Positions 9,277 through 19,143 of a stretch of 64,000 bases of DNA are shown one piece after another. The notes beneath the pieces were generated by a model, which saw only the letters and a program-made list of their open reading frames with translations, was not told where the DNA came from and ran no database searches. The position numbers and the translations under genes are program-made. The stretch lies in contig NZ_CP118753.2 of assembly GCF_034480035.2 (NCBI RefSeq), positions 1,003,210 through 1,067,209 of the forward strand. The letters run 5' to 3'. Source of the DNA: Methanosphaera sp. ISO3-F5. Its GTDB lineage: Archaea; Methanobacteriota; Methanobacteria; Methanobacteriales; Methanobacteriaceae. Each line of letters opens with the position of its first letter. Position 1 is the first letter of the stretch.

Positions 9277-10935
9277 ATGCAAGAATTTGATAAAGAGTTA
9301 TGTGATTTATTAAGAGCACGATTTCCTTTTATTCAAATTACCACATATGAAGAAGAACGATTAATAAATGAACTATCACGTATAGTTACTACACCTGAAT
9401 TAATACATACTGTTAGAAACATTTTTATATGGAAATCTTCAGAAGGTTTTAAAAATGATAAAGGAATCATTCAGGAAAATACTTTTGAAAAATTAAGGGC
9501 TTTAAATTTTATTAAAGAATTTGATCAACCAGGACTATTTATTATTTTAGATTTTCATATTTTTTGTGAACGAGCAAATGGAGGTACCGATTTTAATATA
9601 ATAAGAAGTTTAAAAGATTTAATGCCTCATTTAAAACAAAGTCGTGACCCTAAAAATATCATATTTGTTTCACCATCATTCACAATACCTGATGATTTAA
9701 AAAAAGATGTAACAGTAATGGATTTTAAGTTACCTACAGAAGCTGAAATCGAATCAGTTTTAGAAGAAATCATTAAAGCAAATAAAAAAGGAAATCTTGA
9801 AATAAATTTAAATGAAAAAGATAAAGAATCTATAATTAAAGCAGCAGTAGGATTAACTCTACAAGAAGCAGAAAATGCATTTGCACGAGCAATGGTGAAT
9901 GATGGAAAATTGGATGCGGATGATATTGACTTAGTTTTAAAAGAAAAAAGTCAAGTTATTAAAAAGAATGAACTACTAGAATATGTGGATTCGGATGTAG
10001 ATATTAATGATGTTGGTGGTTTAGAAAATCTGAAAAAATGGTTAATTAAAAGAGATAAATCTTGGCTTGATTCAGCAAAAGATTATGGTTTACCTTCTCC
10101 TAAAGGAGTTTTACTTACAGGAGTACCAGGCTGTGGAAAAAGTTTAATTGCAAAATCTATAAGTTCAATGTGGCATTTACCATTGTTACGTTTTGATGTT
10201 TCTAAAGTATTTAACATGTATGTGGGTAATAGTGAATCTAATATGAGAGAAGCTATCAAAACTGCAGAAGCTATTTCACCATGTATTTTATGGATTGATG
10301 AAATAGAAAAAGGATTCTCTGGTTTAAGTAATGGTGGTGATGGAGGTACTAGTAGTCGTATTTTTGGTACATTCCTTAGTTGGATGCAAGAAAAAACTAA
10401 ACCAGTTTTTGTAGTTGCTACAGCAAACAATATATCTGGATTACCTTCAGAAATGATGCGTAAAGGAAGATTTGATGAAATATTTTTTATTGATTTACCT
10501 ACTTATAATGAAAGAAAACAGATATTTAAAGTTCATTTACAATCAAGATTAAAAAAACCTAAAGTTATTGGTGATTTTAATATTGATGAAACTTCCCTTA
10601 ATCATTTAGCAAATTTAACAGAAGGATTTGGTGGTGCTGAAATAGAACAGATTATTATAATGGGTTTGTTTGATGCATTTGCAGAAAATCGTAGTATTAC
10701 AATGAATGATTTTGAAAATGCTATTAAAAATACTGTTCCATTAAGTATCACTCAGGCAGAACAAATAAGAAATATTCGAGAATGGGCAGATATAAGAGCT
10801 GTTGCTGCAACAGCACAAGAAGATAGGTTAAATTATAAAAATCAGTTTGACATCACATCGGATGATTCTTCAGAACCTCCTGAAGATTCTTCAGATATTA
10901 ATGATAGTAGGGGTGGAAGAACTCTTGATTTTTAA
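9277..10935 (+). CDS. Ycf46-like AAA+ ATPase
   Basis: The start was taken at ATG 9277 behind GTGAGTGA (9267-9271 region); a GTG at 9268 is an alternative. The 552-residue protein has an N-terminal domain opening LLRARFPFIQITTYEEER, the typical Ycf46 beginning. A complete AAA module follows: Walker A GVPGCGKS (282-289), Walker B IDE (Asp341, Glu342), sensor-1 ATANN, the arginine-finger region MRKGRFDEI and the sensor-2 region GGAEIEQI. The tail is Ser/Asp-rich and ends GRTLDF, like the product of 7872-9023. Ycf46 proteins occur in cyanobacteria and plastids and are implicated in carbon/photosynthetic regulation there; in an anaerobic methanogen the role must differ. It is likely the motor of the locus, remodelling a partner. 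ATPase identity is firm; Ycf46 kinship is good but unverified. Confidence 0.85.
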   Translation: MQEFDKELCDLLRARFPFIQITTYEEERLINELSRIVTTPELIHTVRNIFIWKSSEGFKNDKGIIQENTFEKLRALNFIKEFDQPGLFIILDFHIFCERANGGTDFNIIRSLKDLMPHLKQSRDPKNIIFVSPSFTIPDDLKKDVTVMDFKLPTEAEIESVLEEIIKANKKGNLEINLNEKDKESIIKAAVGLTLQEAENAFARAMVNDGKLDADDIDLVLKEKSQVIKKNELLEYVDSDVDINDVGGLENLKKWLIKRDKSWLDSAKDYGLPSPKGVLLTGVPGCGKSLIAKSISSMWHLPLLRFDVSKVFNMYVGNSESNMREAIKTAEAISPCILWIDEIEKGFSGLSNGGDGGTSSRIFGTFLSWMQEKTKPVFVVATANNISGLPSEMMRKGRFDEIFFIDLPTYNERKQIFKVHLQSRLKKPKVIGDFNIDETSLNHLANLTEGFGGAEIEQIIIMGLFDAFAENRSITMNDFENAIKNTVPLSITQAEQIRNIREWADIRAVAATAQEDRLNYKNQFDITSDDSSEPPEDSSDINDSRGGRTLDF

Positions 10936-11050
10936 TCATATTTCTAATTAATGCAAAATGACATTTAATTATTTTTTTGCTACAAAATATGTTAGTAAAA
11001 AAAAGAGATTATTATCAAAAAATAAATTATTCAAAAATAGATGTGAAAAT

Positions 11051-11374
11051 ATGACTCAAGAATCTAATATAAATTTCTGTATTAATTGTGGAAATAAACT
11101 TACTTCCAATGCTAATTTTTGTATTTATTGTGGGGCAAAAATTGATGATGATACCGAAGATACAAGTAATATATCAAATAATAAAATTTACATTAATAAA
11201 GCAAACCTACAAGAATTATTAAAAATTCCGTATATTGAAATAATTCATGCAGAAAAAATTATAAGAATGAGAAGAAGGGGATTTGAGTTAAAAACATATG
11301 ATAAAATGAAAATGAAATTAAATTTAAATAATGATGAAATAAATGAAATTAAAAAATATACTTCATTAGAATAA
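11051..11374 (+). CDS. Small zinc-ribbon plus helix-hairpin-helix protein
   Basis: The start was chosen at ATG 11051 (107 residues), because the zinc ribbon begins directly after it. An upstream ATG at 10958 would add an unlikely 31-residue extension. Residues 9-29 hold a double CxxC zinc ribbon (FCINCG, FCIYCG). The rest is one ComEA-like HhH unit (YINKANLQELLKIP ... AEKIIRMRR) matching those in the protein of 7872-9023. It is the last gene of the rightward operon, 115 nt after the AAA+ gene. It looks like a minimal version of the first gene's adaptor architecture. Function unknown; DNA or protein binding is inferred from the fold. Confidence 0.7.
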   Translation: MTQESNINFCINCGNKLTSNANFCIYCGAKIDDDTEDTSNISNNKIYINKANLQELLKIPYIEIIHAEKIIRMRRRGFELKTYDKMKMKLNLNNDEINEIKKYTSLE

Positions 11375-11407
11375 AAATATTTTATTTTAAAATTTTTTCA
11401 AAGTATA

Positions 11408-12112
11408 TTAATTAATATTTAATGTAAGTATAATTGAATCTTCATTATCAATTATTTCAGATTCTAAATTTAAATTTTCGTTTTCTATTCTTTCTAATAC
11501 TTTAAGGTATGTTTGTTCTTGAATTAGTAATGCATATTCATCTGATATGTTTTTTACATAATTTTCAGCTTCTTTTTTATTATAATTTCCTATGAATAGA
11601 AAATCTAAAGTTTCATCATCATTTTTTTTTAAAATTATTTCACCTTTATTTTGAAATTCATTTAATGCTTTTTTTGAAGAAAAACCCAAATAATTATCTT
11701 TTAATATGGAATTAATAATTTTTTCATCTTTTAAATTGGAAGGTATTTTAAAGCTTTGTTTAGATTTTTCATTTACAATTGTTAAATTTACATTATCTAT
11801 ATTAGAAATTTTTTTGAAATCATTATTAATAGCATTTATAAATATATTTATGTCTTTAAGATCATAATCTCCTACAAATCGTATTTCAATTTTGTTATCT
11901 TTTAATCTAAATAACATTGTCCCTTGATTTTCAAAATTAATAAAATCTTGTTTTGATTTAAATCCTAAAGTATGATCTTTATCTAAAATTTCATTTAATG
12001 TATCCATACTATTAACACTAGTTCTAATAGTTACATCCGTATCAACAAAATGACTTTGTATATCCAATAATAAACCTATTCCTATTGGAATAGTCACTAG
12101 TTGTAAACTCAT
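11408..12112 (-). CDS. Possible DUF1257 (Ycf35)-like protein with internal duplication
   Basis: The 234-residue product starts MSLQLVTIPIGIG. It contains two related units of about 65 residues (about 42-105 and 137-200), each with a LGFxSKxxxxxFxNxG segment followed by a FVGDYDLK or FIGNYNKK segment and a helix. The end (DEYALLIQEQTY, then a helix, then SEIIDNEDSIILTLNI) resembles the QRYAYH ... IxLVL ending of DUF1257/Ycf35 proteins. That family is the usual companion of DUF2997 and Ycf46, which fits the location 33 nt from the operon end and convergent to it. Sequence similarity is weak and was judged by eye, so the family call is tentative. The gene itself looks real, with good codon use and an ATG. 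Confidence 0.55.
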   Translation of the reverse strand: MSLQLVTIPIGIGLLLDIQSHFVDTDVTIRTSVNSMDTLNEILDKDHTLGFKSKQDFINFENQGTMLFRLKDNKIEIRFVGDYDLKDINIFINAINNDFKKISNIDNVNLTIVNEKSKQSFKIPSNLKDEKIINSILKDNYLGFSSKKALNEFQNKGEIILKKNDDETLDFLFIGNYNKKEAENYVKNISDEYALLIQEQTYLKVLERIENENLNLESEIIDNEDSIILTLNIN

Positions 12113-12770
12113 TTTCGTTACCTCAAATTATTTCACAATATAATAAATCATATTACATTTATAATATATAAGTATTTATTATTTAAATCCAGATTAACCT
12201 TTAATTTATAAATTCAAGTAGAACTAATTTAATGATAATAGAAATAATTAAAGATTAAATTTTATTAAGTGATTTTAGAGAAAATATTTCGTTGTATTCT
12301 TTATTATTTTTTTAGTATATAAATACTCTAATAATAAGAATTGAATATATTTAATAGAAATAATTTTAATATGTTTTAGATATTTATTATTAAAATTATT
12401 AAAATTGATAAATTCAATAAATATTAACTTATATAATTATATATAAAAATTTAACAATTATATAAGGTTATTCTAATCGTTATATCTAAAAATATTTAAA
12501 TATACAAGAATATAATTTATAATAGTTATTAGAATATATTTTTAATGTGCGACATTTAGTATTTGGATAATAAAACTAATAATATTAAACATTAAAATAT
12601 CTTCAAATCATTAAAATTCTTTATATATCTGATGTTTGATAGGGATTCATTAGAATAGTTATGAATAAAGAGAGAATTAATGATTAAAAATAATATTAAA
12701 TATTAAAACGTTTTAATTATAAATAGTTAAGTATCATTTTTTTTCATAATAAACTTTAAAGGTGGAAAAA
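12113..12770. other. AT-rich intergenic region
   Basis: About 650 bp of extremely AT-rich DNA with no coding stretch on either strand. It must contain the promoters of the two divergent flanking genes; a TATA-like ATTATAAATA lies at 12716-12725, about 45 nt upstream of the zinc-ribbon membrane protein start. Nothing else was recognised. Confidence 0.4.
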
Positions 12771-13394
12771 ATGTATTGTCAAAAATGTGGTTATGAAAAT
12801 AAAGAATCAGCTAAATTTTGTAAAAAATGTGGTACCGCTTTAACTATACATGCAAGTTTAAAAAATCATAACCCTACATCACGAACTGATAATAATTCTT
12901 CAAAAAATAATAAAATAATAATTATTTCTATAACTATAATTATAATTTCACTAATTATTGCTGGATCAATTCTTTATATGTCTGAAAATAATTCAAAGAC
13001 TGAAAATATTTCTTCAAATAATGAAAATAATGCAGTTAATTCTAATGTTAGTAGTAATGAAAATTTAAATGATAATTTAAAAATTATTAGTGGAAGTTTT
13101 TCAACAGCTACTCCATTACCTGCAAAAACATATATTACAGTATATGTTGGAGATAATCATGCAGGTGAAAATGTTAAAATTAGGGTATTTTATAGTTATA
13201 GGGGAACTACATTAAATGCGGGGAATATTGTACCATTAACTGTTGAAAGTACAGGTCATTTTACAATGAGAACTGCAAACGAACTTACTAGTTATCCGGA
13301 TCATGCATCTATAACTTTATATGATGGATCAGGAAATGTAGTTGATACTAAAGAGGTTGATATTAATCCAGTTAGTGGAACACAAACTTTTTAG
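12771..13394 (+). CDS. Zinc-ribbon, single-membrane-span protein with external beta domain
   Basis: The start is at ATG 12771 behind GGTGG. The 207-residue product has a cytoplasmic zinc ribbon (CQKCG ... CKKCG, residues 3-24) and one transmembrane helix (about 45-68, Ile-rich). A Ser/Asn-rich linker leads to an extracellular beta-rich domain of about 100 residues (from LKIISGSFSTAT to the end, with YVGDNHAGENVKIRV and PDHASITLYD). It is a close paralogue of the protein at 53426-54067 and more distantly of 52761-53363. The architecture suggests signalling or scaffolding across the membrane. Ligand and partners are unknown. Confidence 0.75.
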   Translation: MYCQKCGYENKESAKFCKKCGTALTIHASLKNHNPTSRTDNNSSKNNKIIIISITIIIISLIIAGSILYMSENNSKTENISSNNENNAVNSNVSSNENLNDNLKIISGSFSTATPLPAKTYITVYVGDNHAGENVKIRVFYSYRGTTLNAGNIVPLTVESTGHFTMRTANELTSYPDHASITLYDGSGNVVDTKEVDINPVSGTQTF

Positions 13395-13836
13395 GATAAG
13401 GTATAATTTTTGATTTTTTTTCTATTTTTTTCTTCTTTTATTAGTTTTTGTTAAATTTTGTTTGTTTTTTGTTTTAATTTATATATTTTTTTATTTTTAA
13501 TGTAAGGTTTTATTATCGTATCTTTTTTTTTTATATGGGCTTTCGAATAGTATCATATTCTTTTATAAAATTTAATAAAACCTATGAATATTAAAATTAG
13601 ATTTTATTAGTAATAATGATCATTTTTAAAAGATTAATACTTATTTATATGGTTGTTGTAGATTTTTTATTATCTTAAAAAGAGGGGTTTACTGTATAAA
13701 TTTTTTGTTTAGTTTTTTACGTACTGGTGTTATGTTTAAATGGTTAAATTTATATGTTTTTAAATACTATTAATATTCAACTATTCATTTTAATTTTAAT
13801 GTATAGTTAGATTTACAACAATTTTTAGTGAGTTAT
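13395..13836. other. Intergenic region upstream of adhesin
   Basis: T-rich on the plus strand just after the preceding stop (13410-13530), suggesting a transcription end. A TATA-like TTTATATG lies at 13749-13756, about 80 nt upstream of the adhesin start. No ORF was seen. Confidence 0.4.
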
Positions 13837-16800
13837 ATGGATAAAAAACAAGTTGTGTTAATATATTCTTTTTTATCATTACTTTTTGTACTCTTTGCAA
13901 TGACAACGATTAGTGCATCTGATTTTAATGATTCAGTTGATGATAAAAGGATATCTGATGATTATTCAAAGGATATGGTTACTCAAAAAAGTAGTAATAC
14001 TTTTGATGATTCGTTACGAGAAAATAGTGATATTAATAAGTTGAATGATTCTTCAAAGTTTAATGATAATATTAATACAAAAAGTATGGAAAAAATCAAT
14101 ACAAAGCCCGTTAAAAAGGAGTGGGATAGTTCTTATTTATTCACAGATTTGGAGTTAAATGTTAGTGATACAGTATATGTGGGGGATAATATATCAATTA
14201 ATGGTGTGTTATATTGTGGTTATTATACGGATACTCCTTATATATATGAGAATATTAGTGTGGAATTTGAATCTGATATTTATAATTTAACTACAGATGA
14301 AAATGGTTATTTTTATTTAAATGTTCCAGCTAGTATTGCTGGTAGATATACAATAATTGCTAAATATTCTAATGATAATCCGAGGATTGGTAATTCAATA
14401 GATTATGCTTATGTAGAGATATTGAAATATGATACAAGCATTACAGTAGATACTGATAAGAGTATATATGTTGGTGATGAATTTCATATTTATGGTAATT
14501 TAAAAACATATAAAGGTAATATACCTAATGCTACAATAAGATTAACTGTTGATAATAGTTCTTACTATATTACAACATTAGATGATGGTAGTTATAATGC
14601 TAACATAACAGTTTCATTCAGTGGTAATAAAACTGTTGAAGTATATTATCCTGGATCATATAATTATACTGATATAACTAGCATAACTTCTGTTTATGCG
14701 TATGATAGTACTCAATTATCAGTAGTGTCTCATAAGAGTGGATATGTTGGAGAGAAAGTTAGTGTATATGGAAATCTGAAAAAATTTGGTGAAAATTTAG
14801 CAAATGCTAGAATAACCTTAAAAGTAGATGGTAAAACATTTTCAGTAATAACTGATGAATATGGAAATTATAATGCTAAAATTTTGATGTCGAAAATGGG
14901 GAATAAGACAATAATATCATCATATGTTGATTCAAAGAATAATATTTATGATACAAATAAAACAATTGTTAATGTGAAGAAAAAACCTACTAAACTAACA
15001 TTAAACACTACAAGTACAGTCCTAGTAGGAAATAAAGTGAGCATTTATGGAAAACTTACATCAAGGGATGCTTCTGTATCTGATAAAACAGTAACAATCA
15101 ATTTTGATGGGAAAAAATATAATGTAACTACAAATAAAAATGGTTTTTATAGTCTTAAAGCAGAAGTTAAATCTTCGGGTAAGCATAAAGTCCGGGTAAA
15201 TTATGCTGGTTCTACGGTTTATACTTCTACAGTAAAGTCCAAATCATTCAGGGCTGAAAAAAGGAAAACTAGTATTAGATTAAGTAAGCCATTGAATTTA
15301 TTTGTAGGAGAAAAAGTGAATATTAAGGGTAAATTAATTTCTAAAGGAAGTTTATTATCTGAAGAGCTATTAATTATTGATGTTGATGGTAAAAGGTATA
15401 AGTCTAAAACTAAAAAAGATGCTAGTTTTGGTCTTAAAATAGGTGTTAAGTCTTCTGGTAAGCATAAAGTCAGGGTAAGCTATAATGGTTCTGCAGTTTA
15501 TACTTCTGCAGTAAATTCCACATATTTTGCTGCTGAAAAAAGATTAACTCATATTTCTTTAAGAAGTACTAAAAAATTATATCTCGGAGATAAACTCAAT
15601 ATAAATGGAAGATTAACATCAAAAAAGGGTGCAATACCTAAGCAGAAAATTAAATTAACGGTAGAAGGTAAAACGTATACTATCACTACTAAAAAATATG
15701 GAGAATTTAATCTAAAAGTAACATCAAAATCCACATCATACAAAAGAATATACGTCAAATATGATGGAAATAATAAGTATAAAAGTTCACGAAACAATAC
15801 CAGTTATACATCAAAACCATTGAATAAGATTACAATCGGAAGTACTTCAACAGTTTATGTTGGAGAACGGGTAAGTGTCTATGGTAAATTAACTACTCGA
15901 GATAAATCAGCAGCATACAAAAAGGTAACAGTTAATCTGGAAGGAAAAAATTATAAAACAACAACTAATAAGTATGGAAAGTATAATCTAAAGCTTATAC
16001 CATTAACTAGTGGAACAAAACGGATTACAGTATCCTATGGTAACATTAATAAGTATGGAGTATCAGAGTACACGTACTTCGATGCATACAAAAAGTCATC
16101 AACCATATCAGTGCAATCATCGGATTCAGTACAATTTGGCGATAAAGTAAATGTTTACGGAAAATTAACCTCCAATGGAAATGAAATTCCATATAAAACA
16201 ATTAAAATAAATATAAATGGAAAACATTATTCTACAACAACAAATCAGCACGGATATTATAACATAGCTATCACAACAACATCAATTGGTAAAAACAAGA
16301 TTTTAGCTACATTTACTGGAAGTGATGAATATTATGGTAGTGATGATTATGTGTATTTCACAGTAACTAAACCGGATTCAAAAATAACTGTCAGCACGAC
16401 TAAAAACCCTTGTGTAGGTGATGATGTGAACATATATGGAAAATTATCATCTAAGGGAAGAGGATTAGCAGATCAAGAAGTTGTTATAAATGTAGAATCC
16501 AAGTATTATTATGTTTTCACAGATACAAATGGGAAATATAATTTAAAAATAGATGCTTTAAAAAAGGGAAATAATTATATATCAGTGTATTATGATGGGG
16601 ACAGTAATCATAAAGCTACTAGTACAAACACAAAATTCAAAGTTATTGAACCATTTGGAACATTAATGTTAGATGTAGGTACTATGTATTATGGTGAGTC
16701 AACCTCTAAGAGATATGTTGGAAATAATTTATTCTCATGTTGGTATCAAACATATGATGGACAATATGATAAAGGAATACATGTAGAAACAATAGGTTAT

Positions 16801-17016
16801 AATCCTAGAACTGATAGGTATAGTTCACCGGAGTATACAATTACAGATGCATTATTCTTCTTTAAAGATAGTGATGATGAAATTCATTGGAGTCATGCTA
16901 ATATAGATTATAATTATTATACTTATTTAGGTCATACATGGGTGTCTGGTTGGACTCCATACAAAGTAGTAGTCTACTATCGTAAAGCAACAGCATATGA
17001 AAGACAAAATTTCTAA
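13837..17016 (+). CDS. Secreted Ig-repeat adhesin-like protein (nine repeats plus C-terminal cap)
   Basis: The start was taken at ATG 13837; the GTG at 13828 is part of the GTGA ribosome binding site. The 1059-residue product has a signal peptide (ending TTISA), an Asp/Ser-rich linker, and nine Ig-like repeats of about 92 residues. Typical repeat elements are YVGxKVxIYGKL, GKxYxxTTNKxGxY and GxxxIxVxYxG. A C-terminal domain of about 120 residues (SCWYQTYDG, FFFKDSDDE, GWTPYKVVVYY) is homologous to the ends of the 1049-3367 and 20344-23529 products. Repeats are more diverged from each other than in the two leftward adhesins, suggesting an older array. No membrane anchor is visible. Confidence 0.85.
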   Translation: MDKKQVVLIYSFLSLLFVLFAMTTISASDFNDSVDDKRISDDYSKDMVTQKSSNTFDDSLRENSDINKLNDSSKFNDNINTKSMEKINTKPVKKEWDSSYLFTDLELNVSDTVYVGDNISINGVLYCGYYTDTPYIYENISVEFESDIYNLTTDENGYFYLNVPASIAGRYTIIAKYSNDNPRIGNSIDYAYVEILKYDTSITVDTDKSIYVGDEFHIYGNLKTYKGNIPNATIRLTVDNSSYYITTLDDGSYNANITVSFSGNKTVEVYYPGSYNYTDITSITSVYAYDSTQLSVVSHKSGYVGEKVSVYGNLKKFGENLANARITLKVDGKTFSVITDEYGNYNAKILMSKMGNKTIISSYVDSKNNIYDTNKTIVNVKKKPTKLTLNTTSTVLVGNKVSIYGKLTSRDASVSDKTVTINFDGKKYNVTTNKNGFYSLKAEVKSSGKHKVRVNYAGSTVYTSTVKSKSFRAEKRKTSIRLSKPLNLFVGEKVNIKGKLISKGSLLSEELLIIDVDGKRYKSKTKKDASFGLKIGVKSSGKHKVRVSYNGSAVYTSAVNSTYFAAEKRLTHISLRSTKKLYLGDKLNINGRLTSKKGAIPKQKIKLTVEGKTYTITTKKYGEFNLKVTSKSTSYKRIYVKYDGNNKYKSSRNNTSYTSKPLNKITIGSTSTVYVGERVSVYGKLTTRDKSAAYKKVTVNLEGKNYKTTTNKYGKYNLKLIPLTSGTKRITVSYGNINKYGVSEYTYFDAYKKSSTISVQSSDSVQFGDKVNVYGKLTSNGNEIPYKTIKININGKHYSTTTNQHGYYNIAITTTSIGKNKILATFTGSDEYYGSDDYVYFTVTKPDSKITVSTTKNPCVGDDVNIYGKLSSKGRGLADQEVVINVESKYYYVFTDTNGKYNLKIDALKKGNNYISVYYDGDSNHKATSTNTKFKVIEPFGTLMLDVGTMYYGESTSKRYVGNNLFSCWYQTYDGQYDKGIHVETIGYNPRTDRYSSPEYTITDALFFFKDSDDEIHWSHANIDYNYYTYLGHTWVSGWTPYKVVVYYRKATAYERQNF

Positions 17017-17680
17017 TTAAATTTTTTAAATTTTATCTTTTTTTTTATGAGTTTTGAACAGTAAAAAAACATGATAAAAAAAGTAGGATATTGCAAAAAA
17101 TATGTAATATTTATTTCAAACTCATATTTACTATTTTTTTTGTTTACAAAGATTTTATAGTTTTATAGTTCTAATATCGGCTTGTTAGATGTTTAAGTAT
17201 TGTAATATTGTTTTATTTAAAATTATGTATTGTTTTTTTTCTTATTTTTTTTTCTTTCTGCTATTGTTGTTTGTATCGTGGTATTAGTGTTTTGTCGTAG
17301 TTGTTTTCTTCTAGTTTCTCTCGTATGTATCGTGCCTGTGTTTTGTCTCTGGTTTTGTGGTATGTCTTGTTTTGGTGCTTTGTTTTTTTGGTTATGTTGT
17401 GTGTTTTTTTGTTTGTTGTTATGTTTCTGTCTGGTTTTTGTGCGTTTAGTACTCGTGTGGGTGTTATGTGTCGTGGTTTGTTGTTAGTGTTGTTTGGATT
17501 AGTTGTGTGTAAGTATATAATTTTATGTTCTTTGTTTGAAAAAAATTAGTTGTTATGTGTATGGGGGGATTGTTTTTTGTTAGTTATATTATTAGGAGTA
17601 TTGTTTGGGTGAAGGTGGTGATGGGTGAGGGGAGAGTGTTGATTAAGATTTGTTATCTGTTCTTTTTAGAACATTTTTTT
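17017..17680. other. Intergenic region between convergent adhesin genes, AC/GT-skewed
   Basis: It begins with T-rich DNA after the 17016 stop (likely terminator, 17030-17046) and contains one copy of a hairpin repeat (17161-17222). From 17230 to 17560 the plus strand is strongly G/T-biased. On the minus strand it is stop-free for roughly 95 codons but has no start and is Asn/Thr/Lys-rich, probably a decayed coding remnant or low-complexity DNA. A C-rich (minus strand) patch at 17617-17637 follows the stop of the next leftward gene. Confidence 0.45.
17161..17222. repeat. 62-bp hairpin repeat, copy 1
   Basis: This matches 23891-23952, identical over the first 18 bases and over the 12-base CGGCTTGTTAGAT/CTGCTTGTTAGAT core region apart from one base. 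In RNA from the plus strand the stem survives with one U-G pair and one terminal mismatch. It lies between two convergent adhesin genes. Confidence 0.55.
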
Positions 17681-18964
17681 TTAAACTTTGTAATATCTAT
17701 AGACTCCATCATAGTCTAAATGACGTTTGTATATTTCTCCTGTTTTTTTATTTCTCATATATGAATTAGTTCTTGTTCCAATGCGTTCGATGTTAGGATC
17801 AGGTCCAAAATCATATCTTATCTCTATTTTATCTCCAAATATTGTTGTTGAAGTTATTATTGTATTTTTTTTGGTATTCTCGTGTACTGTGACTGTTCTT
17901 GTTGCTTTTACTATTGGTATACTGATTGTTGTTTTGACTGATGATTGAGCGTATTTATTGTTTCCGTGGTATGTTATTGTTATTTTCTTGGATCCTGATT
18001 TTGTAAGTTTGGTTTGGAAATCGAAGCCTCCGTACTCGCCCGTCGTTGTTTTATAATATTTTCCATTTATGTTCAGTGTGACAGGTACTTTTTTCAGGTC
18101 AGTATCTTGCTCATCATAGACAAGACCACTAAGGAGTAGCATCTTATTTGTTTTATTGTAATATGGCTGGTATAATGAGGTGTATGTGGTTATTTTGTTG
18201 ACTTTGAATGTTTTCTTTGTTGAGTTGTATTTGTAGTAATCATTTCCTCGGAAGTATGCAGTTATGTTGTTGGTTCCTATTTTGTTTGTTTTGTAGTTAT
18301 ATGTGAATTCTCCATTCTTGTCTGTCTTAGTGCTGTATTTTTTTCCGTTTATTTTCAGGATAATTGTTGCACTCATTAATGCTTTTGCTTTGTTGTTTGT
18401 GAATTTTCCCTTGATGATTACTTTATCAGTGTATTCTGTTGTTGGTATGTAGTTTATTTTTATGCGTGTTCCTTTCTTGGTTACTTTGAATGTGGTTTTT
18501 GTGGTTGCTGCTTTGTATTTGTTGTTTCCAGGGTATGTTGCTGTTATGGTGTTGGTTCCTACTTTGTTTGTCTGGTATTTGTAGAAGTATTTTCCTGAAC
18601 TGTATGTTTTTGTTTTGTATTGTTTGCCGTTGATGTTTAGTGTTATCGCTGTGTTTTTTAATGGTGTTCCCTTGCTGGTTTTATAGGTTCCTGTTATCAT
18701 GATTTTGTCTGAGAATTCTGTTGTTTTTATTTTATTGAGTGTGATCTTGGTTGGTGTTTTGGTTGTACTGGTTTTCGTGTTTGTTGTGGTGTCTTGTTTG
18801 TTTATTTCTTTTGTATCTGTTTGTGTGTTTTGTAGGCTTTTTTCTATTGTATTTTTATTAGTGTTTGTCTGGTTATTGTGTTCTGTTGCGCTTGCTATTC
18901 CTATGAGTAGTACTGTTAGTATTAGCAGTAGTAATAGTTTTTTTATTGTTTGTTTCTTTTTCAT
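17681..18964 (-). CDS. Secreted Ig-repeat adhesin-like protein, short form
   Basis: The 427-residue product has a signal peptide (MKKKQ ... IASA), a Thr/Asn-rich linker and three Ig-like repeats (about 75-355). The end is different from the other adhesins: the last 55 residues (FGDKIEIRYDFG ... KKTGEIYKRHLDYDG) match the C-terminus of the membrane protein at 62213-62968. Repeats 1 and 2 are nearly identical at DNA level to two repeats of the 20344-23529 gene, and repeat 3 matches its fifth. A GGAGGA ribosome binding site precedes the ATG. It looks like a recombinant of a shared stalk with another tip. Confidence 0.85.
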   Translation of the reverse strand: MKKKQTIKKLLLLLILTVLLIGIASATEHNNQTNTNKNTIEKSLQNTQTDTKEINKQDTTTNTKTSTTKTPTKITLNKIKTTEFSDKIMITGTYKTSKGTPLKNTAITLNINGKQYKTKTYSSGKYFYKYQTNKVGTNTITATYPGNNKYKAATTKTTFKVTKKGTRIKINYIPTTEYTDKVIIKGKFTNNKAKALMSATIILKINGKKYSTKTDKNGEFTYNYKTNKIGTNNITAYFRGNDYYKYNSTKKTFKVNKITTYTSLYQPYYNKTNKMLLLSGLVYDEQDTDLKKVPVTLNINGKYYKTTTGEYGGFDFQTKLTKSGSKKITITYHGNNKYAQSSVKTTISIPIVKATRTVTVHENTKKNTIITSTTIFGDKIEIRYDFGPDPNIERIGTRTNSYMRNKKTGEIYKRHLDYDGVYRYYKV

Positions 18965-19143
18965 TCTTTTATTCCTCCTTTATTTTATTGGATGTTATGT
19001 TTATGGGTTTGTTATTCTTTTAATTTAATCTTATTATTTATTTTGTTTGTCTTGTTGGAGTTTTGTATTGTTTGTTGGTTTTCTTTTGTTGTTGTGTTTG
19101 TTGTGATGTTTTGTATGTATGTGGAGGCTATATTTTGTGTTTA

